From assembly GCA_023257035.1 (NCBI GenBank), contig JALRDI010000035.1:1-14944 (forward strand): DNA of 14,944 nucleotides. Direction: 5' to 3'. This DNA is from Ilumatobacteraceae bacterium. Its GTDB lineage: Bacteria; Actinomycetota; Acidimicrobiia; Acidimicrobiales; Ilumatobacteraceae. The notes beneath the pieces were generated by a model. The model did not search any database, was not told where the DNA came from, and worked only from the letters and a program-made list of their open reading frames with translations. Made by a program: the position numbers and the translations under genes. Every line of letters starts with the position of its first letter. The first letter of the stretch is position 1. Positions 7,579 to 13,031 of the stretch are shown in pieces.

Positions 7579-7683
7579 TTTCTTATTCTGCCCCGCTTCG
7601 CCACTAATGAGGCAACCGATCTCGAAACACAGTGTTCATTTTTCTCCAACATTCGCGTCACCTGCGTACGACACGATTTCGTC

Positions 7684-7908
7684 ATGCCGACCTCTCTCAG
7701 CGCTCTCTCACCTCAAGAAACTGCGGTGTACTCCGTACTCGAGGCCAACAGAGGCCGTGTCGTCAGTCGCTTTCACCTCACTAAAGAAGCTGATCTCATC
7801 GGGCTAAGTGAGCGTCGATGCGATGCACTGATTTCCGCGATTCGTAGCCACATCGGCTCTGACCGCATCGTGACCGTTCGTCGCCGGGGCTGGATGCTGA
7901 CCGACTGA
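7684..7908 (+). CDS. stand-alone OmpR/PhoB-type winged-helix DNA-binding protein
   Basis: A 74-residue protein that is almost entirely one winged helix-turn-helix of the OmpR/PhoB C-terminal (Trans_reg_C) type. LSPQETAVYSVLEANRGRVVSR matches the first helices and turn of that family (LTxxEfxlLxxLxxxxGrvvsR). RCDALISAIRSHIGSDRIV aligns with the recognition helix, and TVRRRGWML with the wing (TVRGvGYrL). There is no receiver domain and no room for one upstream, so it cannot be a normal response regulator. GlnR and NnaR of actinomycetes, which control nitrogen genes, carry the same domain type at their C-termini. The gene stops 9 bp before a GlnR-like box and about 130 bp before amt1. No Shine-Dalgarno is seen; CACGAT lies 6 nt before the ATG. 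A regulator of the amt genes is a reasonable but untested guess. Confidence 0.8.
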   Translation: MPTSLSALSPQETAVYSVLEANRGRVVSRFHLTKEADLIGLSERRCDALISAIRSHIGSDRIVTVRRRGWMLTD

Positions 7909-7916
7909 ACAAACTG

Positions 7917-7954
7917 GTCACGAACTCGAAACAATTCGGCGACACCAGAGAAAA
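7917..7954 (+). promoter_or_regulatory. GlnR-type box upstream of amt1
   Basis: Four half-sites at exact 11-bp spacing: GTCAC (7917), GAAAC (7928), GCGAC (7939) and GAAAA (7950), separated by N6. This matches the actinomycete GlnR pattern GTnAC-N6-GAAAC repeated twice, with the first pair perfect and the second with one mismatch in each half. It is followed 15 bp from the start of the last half-site by TACCTT (7965-7970), a TAnnnT -10. The position over the -35 region suits activation under nitrogen limitation. GlnR itself is not in the window. Confidence 0.75.
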
Positions 7955-7964
7955 CTTCATCATT

Positions 7965-7970
7965 TACCTT
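7965..7970 (+). promoter_or_regulatory. predicted -10 element of the amt1-glnK1 promoter
   Basis: TACCTT fits TAnnnT and lies just downstream of the GlnR-type box. The predicted start of transcription is near 7977, giving a leader of about 60 nt before the GTG at 8038. Confidence 0.5.
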
Positions 7971-8025
7971 TTCCCTCGTCCCGGGCAGCGTGGCCGGTGG
8001 GGCACCCCTAATCCCATCACTACAA

Positions 8026-8050
8026 GAGGAGGTTCACGTGAAATCACGTG
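8026..8050 (+). promoter_or_regulatory. strong ribosome binding site and start-codon hairpin of amt1
   Basis: GAGGAGG (8026-8032) is a strong Shine-Dalgarno 5 nt before the GTG at 8038 and decides this start over the in-frame GTG at 7990. CACGTG (8035-8040), AAAT, CACGTG (8045-8050) form a 6-bp stem with a 4-nt loop that contains the start codon. In mRNA this could slow initiation; in DNA it is a pair of CACGTG palindromes. Confidence 0.6.
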
Positions 8051-9414
8051 CGCTACGAATTATCTCCGGCCTCGGCGGAACCGCAGCCCTCGTTGCGCTG
8101 ACGCCGTCGATCGGGTTCGCTCAAGAACTCACTCCCGATGATGTCCAGGTTGTGCTCAACAACTTGTGGGTGTTCATCGCCGGCATTTTGGTGTTCTTCA
8201 TGCAGGCAGGCTTCGCTCTCGTCGAAGCTGGCCTCACTCGGGCAAAGAACGTCGTCAACATCTTTGCGAAGAACATGGCCGACGCAATCGTCGGCATTCT
8301 TGCGTTCTTCGCCACCGGCTATGCGTTTGCATTCGGTTCGGGCGGCAGCAAGTGGCTCGGAAGCGACAACTTCTTTCTCGGAGGCTTTGACGATTACTCA
8401 GCCTTCGACGGAGGTTTAAGCCCGGCAACAACGTTCTTCTTCCAGGCAGTGTTTGCCGCTACCGCAGTCACCATCGCCTCCGGGGCAATGGCCGAGCGCA
8501 CAAAGTTCACCGCATACCTCGTGTTCAGCGTCGTCATGTGTGCCTTCATCTATCCGGTAGTCGTCCATTGGACGTGGGGCGGAGGGCTTATCGCTCAAAT
8601 GTCAATCGGAGATGCCGTCTACTCAGACTTTGCTGGTTCCGGCATTGTGCATATGGTCGGCGGAATCGCCGCTCTTATGGGAGCGATGTTCCTCGGTCCT
8701 CGCATCGGCAAGTACGCCGCAGATGGAACTCCCCGAGCCATTCCAGGCCACAACATCCCCTTCGCCATCCTTGGTGTCTTCATCCTGTGGATGGGATGGT
8801 TCGGGTTCAACCCAGGGTCTGAGCTCGCTGCTGACCAGTACGTGATGTCAGTTGCGGTGAACACAATGATCGCTGCTGCTGCTGGTGGCTTGTTCTCGGC
8901 CATCACGATTTGGTTCAAGGCTGGCAAGCCCGACGTTGCAATGGTTGGCAACGGTGCGCTCGCTGGACTTGTTGCCATCACCGCTCCCTGCGGAACAGTC
9001 GATCCGCTTCCAGCGGCTCTCATTGGCGGCATCGGCGGCATCATCGTCGTCTACTCGGTGTACTTCTTCGACAAGATCAAAATTGATGATCCTGTTGGTG
9101 CAATCTCAGTCCACGGCGTTTGCGGAATCTGGGGCACATTGTCGATTGGGCTGTTTGCAAAGTATGACGATGCCTTCTTGGGACGCGAGGACGCCGGATT
9201 GTTCTACGGCGGCGGAATCGACCAGCTCCTCATGCAGGCAGTCATGCTCCTCATCATCATTGCGTGGGTGACTATCACCACCGCCATTCTCTTCAGCATC
9301 ATCAAAGCGACCATCGGTCTCCGAGTATCCGCTGAAGAGGAAATTGAAGGCCTCGACGTACTCGAGCACGGACTTGCTGGATACAGCGGTGACTCAGTTA
9401 CCGCAGGCTCCTGA
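8038..9414 (+). CDS. amt: ammonium transporter Amt (first copy, with N-terminal signal peptide)
   Basis: Ammonium channel of the Amt/MEP/Rh family, 458 residues, a trimeric inner-membrane protein. Residues 1-28 are a cleavable-type signal peptide ending GFA|QE, then about 11 membrane helices. The pore twin histidines are His205 (GIVHMVGG) and His359 (AISVHGVCG), and the structural Asp is in SDFAGSG (Asp198). HNIPFAILGVFILWMGWFGFNPGS is the most conserved stretch. The C-terminal cytosolic region (GLRVSAEEEIEGLDVLEHG) keeps the conserved form that contacts GlnK. The start is GTG at 8038 with GAGGAGG upstream. It is 27 bp ahead of glnK1 and so forms the classical amt-glnK pair, where uridylyl- or adenylyl-free GlnK blocks the channel when nitrogen is plentiful. 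The upstream GlnR-type box predicts nitrogen control. Confidence 0.95.
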   Translation: MKSRALRIISGLGGTAALVALTPSIGFAQELTPDDVQVVLNNLWVFIAGILVFFMQAGFALVEAGLTRAKNVVNIFAKNMADAIVGILAFFATGYAFAFGSGGSKWLGSDNFFLGGFDDYSAFDGGLSPATTFFFQAVFAATAVTIASGAMAERTKFTAYLVFSVVMCAFIYPVVVHWTWGGGLIAQMSIGDAVYSDFAGSGIVHMVGGIAALMGAMFLGPRIGKYAADGTPRAIPGHNIPFAILGVFILWMGWFGFNPGSELAADQYVMSVAVNTMIAAAAGGLFSAITIWFKAGKPDVAMVGNGALAGLVAITAPCGTVDPLPAALIGGIGGIIVVYSVYFFDKIKIDDPVGAISVHGVCGIWGTLSIGLFAKYDDAFLGREDAGLFYGGGIDQLLMQAVMLLIIIAWVTITTAILFSIIKATIGLRVSAEEEIEGLDVLEHGLAGYSGDSVTAGS

Positions 9415-9441
9415 GAACATCTCGAAAGGAAACAAACTCTC

Positions 9442-9780
9442 ATGAAACTCATTACTGCAATCATCAAGCCGTTCAAGCTCGACGAAGTAAAAGACGCCCT
9501 CAAAGCAATCGGTGTTACCGGAATGACGGTCACCGAGGTGCGAGGCTTCGGCCGGCAGGGAGGTCACACCGAGACCTACCGGGGCGCCGAATACAAAATC
9601 GACTTCGTTCCAAAAGTCAGCCTCGACGTGGTTGTCGACGACGCCGTTGTCGGCGACGTTGTCGACGCCATTGCATCCGCTGCAAGTAGCGAAAAGATCG
9701 GTGACGGCAAAATCTGGGTCACCGATGTCGAACGCCTCGTTCGAATCCGCACAGGTGAAGAGGGACCACAGGCCGTGTAA
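9442..9780 (+). CDS. glnK: P-II family nitrogen regulatory protein (GlnK, first copy)
   Basis: P-II signalling protein of 112 residues, a trimer that binds ATP/ADP and 2-oxoglutarate and controls the partner Amt channel. All family hallmarks are present: N-terminal MKLITAIIKPFKLDEV, T-loop RGFGRQGGHTETYRGAEYKIDF with Tyr51 as the modification site, the B-loop KIGDGKIWV with nucleotide-binding residues, and C-loop VRIRTGEEG. AAAGGA lies upstream of the ATG. In actinobacteria Tyr51 of GlnK is adenylylated by GlnD; no glnD follows here. It is about 77% identical (86 of 112 counted by hand) to the second GlnK at 11163. The stop is followed by a structured 163-bp gap. Confidence 0.96.
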   Translation: MKLITAIIKPFKLDEVKDALKAIGVTGMTVTEVRGFGRQGGHTETYRGAEYKIDFVPKVSLDVVVDDAVVGDVVDAIASAASSEKIGDGKIWVTDVERLVRIRTGEEGPQAV

Positions 9781-9782
9781 CA

Positions 9783-9796
9783 CCCAAGGCCTTGGG
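9783..9796 (+). repeat. perfect 14-bp palindrome after glnK1
   Basis: CCCAAGGCCTTGGG lies 3 nt after the glnK1 stop. It is perfectly symmetrical, so as RNA it would need a loop taken from the centre. It may be a processing or protein-binding site, or chance. Confidence 0.35.
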
Positions 9797-9840
9797 CATC
9801 GACGCCCGCCCCTTATCCACCCTCGTGCGGAGTAGGGGCG

Positions 9841-9867
9841 CTCCCGGACCGTTTGCCGGTCCGGGAG
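9841..9867 (+). terminator. predicted hairpin terminator of amt1-glnK1 (no U-tract)
   Basis: An 11-bp perfect GC-rich stem, CTCCCGGACCG (9841-9851) and CGGTCCGGGAG (9857-9867), with loop TTTGC. It is followed by TTGCGCG and not a T-run, so it is not a textbook rho-independent terminator, though hairpins without a T-run occur in actinobacteria. It separates the first and second amt-glnK units. A further weak pairing, CGCCCC (9807-9812) with GGGGCG (9835-9840), lies just before it. Confidence 0.55.
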
Positions 9868-9882
9868 TTGCGCGTCTAGCCG

Positions 9883-9920
9883 TTGAGCGAATCCGAACAT
9901 TCCTGAAACATTCCAGAAAC
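9883..9920 (+). promoter_or_regulatory. GlnR-like phased repeat array upstream of amt2
   Basis: Half-sites in exact 11-bp phase: TTGAG (9883), CGAAC (9894), GAAAC (9905) and GAAAC (9916). The last three form near-identical repeats of GAAACATTCC. The pattern aligns half-site by half-site with the box at 7917, and the following TAnnnT element starts 15 bp after the last half-site in both. It is less canonical, because the GTnAC halves are replaced. Confidence 0.6.
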
Positions 9921-9930
9921 ATCTCGTATC

Positions 9931-9943
9931 TAGTTTCGAGAAG
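9931..9943 (+). promoter_or_regulatory. predicted -10 and leaderless start of amt2
   Basis: TAGTTT (9931-9936) fits TAnnnT and is 7 nt before the ATG at 9944, so transcription may start on the start codon. A weak GAGAAG just before the ATG could alternatively act as a ribosome binding site. Confidence 0.5.
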
Positions 9944-11155
9944 ATGTCAATCGATACCGGCGATACCGCATGGGTGCTGATCTCAGCTGCCCTTGTTCTT
10001 TTCATGACCCCTGGGTTGGCCTTCTTCTACGGTGGAATGGTGCGTTCGAGGCATGTCCTCGGAATGCTGATGCAGAACATCTTCTCAATGGGAATTATCA
10101 GCGTGCTGTGGTCTGCAATTGGTTACTCGATTGCATTCGGTGGTGAAGGTTCACTCATTGGAGACTTCAGCCATGTGTTTCTTGCCGACACCGGCGGGGC
10201 CTCAGGGTCCATTCCGACACTTGCGTTCGTCGCATTTCAGATGATGTTCGCTGTGATCACTCCCGCACTCATCACAGGCGCAACAGCTGACCGCCTGAAA
10301 TTTGGGGCATACGCCGTTCTCATCAGCGTCTGGGCGCTACTCGTCTACTTCCCCGTCGCACGCTGGGTATGGAACGAGAACGGATGGATTTTCTCGATGG
10401 GCGCCCTCGACTTCGCTGGCGGAGCAGCCATTCACATCAACGCCGGAATCGCCGCTCTCGCCGTCGTTCTCGTCATTGGAAACAGAATCGGCCATGGCTC
10501 AGAACCAATGCCTCCGCACAATCTTCCGTACACCGTGCTCGGAACTGGAATCCTGTGGTTCGGCTGGATGGGGTTCAATGCAGGTTCAGCACTCGCAGCA
10601 AACGGAGTTGCCGCTCAAGCAGTAGTCAACACCCACCTCGCAGCTGCAGCGGGAATGCTCGGTTGGCTCCTCGTCGAGCGTCAAAGTGCTGGCCACGCCA
10701 CCACATTGGGCGCAGCATCGGGTGCAGTTGCAGGACTTGTCGCCATCACCCCTTGCGCAGGATTTGTCGGTGGCGCATCCCCACTCATCATCGGTGGAAT
10801 CGCCGGGGTGCTGTGCTATCTCGCACTCGGGCTCAAATCGAAATTCAATTTCGATGACTCCCTCGACGTCATCGCCGTTCACCTTGTCGGCGGAATCATT
10901 GGCACCATCCTCCTCGGACTGTTTGCCGATACTTCGGTGAACGACGGCGGGGTCGATGGCCTCTTCTATGGCGGCGGAGTTGAACTCCTAAAGGACCAGA
11001 CGGTGGCTGCCGTAGCAGTGCTCGCCTACTCGTTCATCGTGACGTTCATCATCGCTAAAGCGATCGATGCAACGATGGGCCTCCGGGTAGAAGAAACCGC
11101 TGAACGCACCGGTCTTGACCAAAGCCAACACGCCGAGTCTGCATATCAGGCATGA
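9944..11155 (+). CDS. amt: ammonium transporter Amt (second copy, no signal peptide)
   Basis: Second Amt channel, 403 residues, starting directly in the first membrane helix without a signal peptide, unlike the copy at 8038. The twin histidines are His164 (AIHINAGIAALA) and His313 (VIAVHLVGG); the structural Asp is Asp156 in LDFAGG; Phe102 (FQMMFAVITPALITGA) fits the first Phe of the gate; Ser215 in FNAGSALAANG fits the external ammonium site. The C-terminal MGLRVEETAERTGLDQSQHAESAY is the GlnK-contact region. It belongs to the AmtB-like branch and is clearly divergent from the first copy, so it is not a recent duplicate. The ATG follows a TAnnnT element by 7 nt and a GlnR-like array. glnK2 begins 7 bp after the stop, so the two are surely co-transcribed. 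Confidence 0.95.
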   Translation: MSIDTGDTAWVLISAALVLFMTPGLAFFYGGMVRSRHVLGMLMQNIFSMGIISVLWSAIGYSIAFGGEGSLIGDFSHVFLADTGGASGSIPTLAFVAFQMMFAVITPALITGATADRLKFGAYAVLISVWALLVYFPVARWVWNENGWIFSMGALDFAGGAAIHINAGIAALAVVLVIGNRIGHGSEPMPPHNLPYTVLGTGILWFGWMGFNAGSALAANGVAAQAVVNTHLAAAAGMLGWLLVERQSAGHATTLGAASGAVAGLVAITPCAGFVGGASPLIIGGIAGVLCYLALGLKSKFNFDDSLDVIAVHLVGGIIGTILLGLFADTSVNDGGVDGLFYGGGVELLKDQTVAAVAVLAYSFIVTFIIAKAIDATMGLRVEETAERTGLDQSQHAESAYQA

Positions 11156-11162
11156 TGTAGAT

Positions 11163-11501
11163 ATGAGGCTCATTACCGCAGTCATCAAACCGTTCAAGCT
11201 CGACGAGGTTAAGGACGCTCTGAAGAGCAACGGCATCACCGGTATGACTGCCACCGAGGTTCGAGGCTTCGGCCGCCAAGGTGGACATACCGAGACGTAT
11301 CGGGGTGCTGAATACCAGATCGACTTCGTACCGAAAGTCCGTCTAGAACTCGTTGTTGAAGAGTCACAGGTGGACATGGTGGTCGACACCATCCAACAAG
11401 CAGCCAGCACCGACAAGATCGGTGACGGAAAAATTTGGGTCACCGCAGTTGAACGGATCGTTCGAATTCGCACCGGCGAAGAGGGCGCTTCAGCGATCTA
11501 A
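11163..11501 (+). CDS. glnK: P-II family nitrogen regulatory protein (GlnK, second copy)
   Basis: Second P-II protein, also 112 residues, partner of the amt2 channel. It keeps the MRLITAVIKPFKLDEV start, T-loop with Tyr51 (RGAEYQIDF), KIGDGKIWV and VRIRTGEEG. It differs from the first copy mostly in residues 60-80, the surface around the base of the T-loop, and at residue 52 (Gln for Lys next to the modified Tyr), which may tune partner choice. The ATG at 11163 is chosen because it is the conserved family start; an upstream in-frame ATG at 11115 lies inside amt2. No Shine-Dalgarno is obvious, so translation is probably coupled to amt2. What follows is not glnD but an FrhB-type gene 54 bp on. 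Confidence 0.95.
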   Translation: MRLITAVIKPFKLDEVKDALKSNGITGMTATEVRGFGRQGGHTETYRGAEYQIDFVPKVRLELVVEESQVDMVVDTIQQAASTDKIGDGKIWVTAVERIVRIRTGEEGASAI

Positions 11502-11543
11502 AGAATCAGATCTGCCAGATACGCCAATCACCATCGGATCGCC

Positions 11544-11555
11544 TACGTTGTAGGA
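11544..11555 (+). promoter_or_regulatory. possible leaderless promoter or start-deciding site of the FrhB-like gene
   Basis: TACGTT (11544-11549) fits TAnnnT and is 6 nt before the ATG at 11556. Alternatively AGGA (11552-11555) is 6 nt before the second in-frame ATG at 11562. The two readings give different starts two codons apart. Confidence 0.4.
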
Positions 11556-12737
11556 ATGAGCATGACCGAAAAGCCTGCCGCTCCATCACGCTGGACTGCG
11601 CAGTGGAAAGAACTCAAAGCTGAGGTCATCGACACCGGGCTTTGCACAGGGTGTTCGGGTTGCGTCGTGACATGTCCTCATGACGTCATCGGCTACGAAC
11701 ACGAAGAGGGCAAGTACCTCCCGTTCCACCTCGAATCAGAACTCGGTCCTGACAACTGTGTTCACGGCGAAAAGGGCTGCACCACGTGCACACGGGCATG
11801 TCCTCGATATGGCGCCTGGGAGCCCGCCGCCGATATGCACCTCTTTGGGCGTGTGCGTGAACCGGACGAGATGGCAGGCATTTGGCAACAACTGCTCCTC
11901 ACTCGCGCAAGCGATGAAATGGTTCACAAGATGGGTCAGGACGGCGGATTCGTTTCCGCGATGCTGATTTGGCTTCGTGAGAACGACTACATCGATGCAG
12001 CCCTAGTATCAGGTGTTGAGGACGACGACGCGTGGAAGGCGAAGCCCGCCGTTGTCACGACTCGCGATGAAATCCTTGCGACTGCCGGTAGCCGCTACAC
12101 CTACTGCGCTAATCCCCTCGCCCTTCCAGAAGCAAAAGCAGCTGGCCATGAGCGTCTCGCACTGGTCGGAATGGGATGTCAAACCTCGTCTCCGCCCACG
12201 ATGTGGGATCGTCGAGCAGGAAAGGTGTCAAAACCGTTTCAGTTCAACATTGGCCTGCTCTGCTCGAAGACATTTGACGATGCGATCTTCACCGAATTGT
12301 TCGAAGCGAAATACGGTCTCAAGAAACAAGACATGGTGAAGATGAACATCAAGGGCGCATTCCAGATTTGGATGAAAGATGGCTCGTACCACGAGATCGA
12401 TCTGAAGGAGTGTCATGGCTGGACGCGCAAAGGCTGCACGCATTGCCCTGACTTTGCAGCCGAACATGCTGACATTTCGACCGGCGGTATTGGCGAAGAC
12501 AATGACTGGACACTGACAATTGTGCGGACCGACCTCGGCGTCGAAGTTATCGAGCGCATGATTGCTGATGGGTCAATTGAGGCACGACCGGCTCAAGAGG
12601 ACGAGAAGGCAATGAAACTGCTCCGGATGCTGTCGATCGTCAGCCGCCGCCGTTGGCCAAAAGATGCCGATCCGGCTCCCGCTGTTGGAGTACCGCCACC
12701 CAAGAAAAAAGCAGCAGCACCCGCGCCTGCGAGCTGA
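11556..12737 (+). CDS. FrhB/FdhB-family (coenzyme F420-type) iron-sulfur flavoprotein
   Basis: 393-residue protein of the F420 hydrogenase/dehydrogenase beta-subunit family, which bind FAD and Fe-S clusters and move electrons between F420H2 (or another partner) and ferredoxin-like acceptors. The N-terminal ferredoxin-like part has CTGCSGCVVTC (Cys30, 33, 36, 40) and a second set at Cys68, 75, 78 and 82. The FrhB N-domain begins near residue 125 (KMGQDGGFVSAML). The C-domain has GMGCQ (Cys208), GLLC (Cys236) and the terminal CTHCPDFAAEHADISTGGIG (Cys294, 297). The last 20 residues are a Pro/Ala/Lys tail. The start is ATG 11556, or 11562 if AGGA is the ribosome binding site. It follows glnK2 by 54 bp. 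The partner and reaction are unknown; F420-binding is by family only. Confidence 0.85.
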   Translation: MSMTEKPAAPSRWTAQWKELKAEVIDTGLCTGCSGCVVTCPHDVIGYEHEEGKYLPFHLESELGPDNCVHGEKGCTTCTRACPRYGAWEPAADMHLFGRVREPDEMAGIWQQLLLTRASDEMVHKMGQDGGFVSAMLIWLRENDYIDAALVSGVEDDDAWKAKPAVVTTRDEILATAGSRYTYCANPLALPEAKAAGHERLALVGMGCQTSSPPTMWDRRAGKVSKPFQFNIGLLCSKTFDDAIFTELFEAKYGLKKQDMVKMNIKGAFQIWMKDGSYHEIDLKECHGWTRKGCTHCPDFAAEHADISTGGIGEDNDWTLTIVRTDLGVEVIERMIADGSIEARPAQEDEKAMKLLRMLSIVSRRRWPKDADPAPAVGVPPPKKKAAAPAPAS

Positions 12738-13031
12738 TCAGCCGCCGCGGCAAGCGGAAAGTTTTGCGCTGAACGAATCGAGCACGATCTGGTCTTCGCT
12801 GATCGCAATCAACTCGACCTCTTCCTCTGACATTGCTTGAACAACATCGAGCATGCATTCGACCTGAGCATCAGTGATCTCGACGCCGTTGTCATCGGTA
12901 GACCCGCGAAGGGTCTCAATCATTTCGATTGCGACAAGGCGTGCCGGGGGCGGACTGGAACATCCGACAGCACCCACCGCAACGAGGGCAGCAAGTGCAA
13001 GAGAGATAAGTGGACGCCGTTGTGTACTCAC
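12738..13031 (-). CDS. small predicted lipoprotein, function unknown
   Basis: A 97-residue protein with a basic N-terminus, a hydrophobic stretch (about 8-22) and a lipobox ending GAVGC with Cys24 as the lipid-modified residue, so it is probably anchored on the outer face of the membrane. The mature part is acidic and helical, with two further cysteines (Cys59 and Cys94) that could form a disulfide. I do not recognise the family, although small secreted proteins with a similar two-Cys helical layout are frequent in Acidimicrobiia. It starts with GTG at 13031, overlapping the stop of the uracil-DNA glycosylase by 4 bp (GTGA). Its stop codon directly abuts the stop of the convergent FrhB-like gene, with no base between. 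Confidence 0.8.
   Translation of the reverse strand: MSTQRRPLISLALAALVAVGAVGCSSPPPARLVAIEMIETLRGSTDDNGVEITDAQVECMLDVVQAMSEEEVELIAISEDQIVLDSFSAKLSACRGG

Noticed and set aside
7624..7672. Third possible 11-bp-phased array upstream of the winged-helix gene (GAAAC, TTCAT, CCAAC, GTCAC, ACGAC)
   Set aside because: The phase is exact but only two of five units match the GlnR half-sites and they are not in the proper order; too weak to call without conservation data.
7990..8037. Earlier GTG start for amt1
   Set aside because: GTG 8038 has GAGGAGG at 5-nt spacing and is followed directly by a normal signal peptide; the 16 extra residues are not signal-like and have no ribosome binding site.
9394..10005. 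Long open frame on the minus strand across glnK1 and the amt2 start
   Set aside because: It is antisense to two certain genes, includes the structured gap, and has no recognisable domain or start site.
11115..11162. Earlier ATG for the second GlnK
   Set aside because: It lies inside the amt2 gene, and P-II proteins start at MxLITAxIKPFKL.
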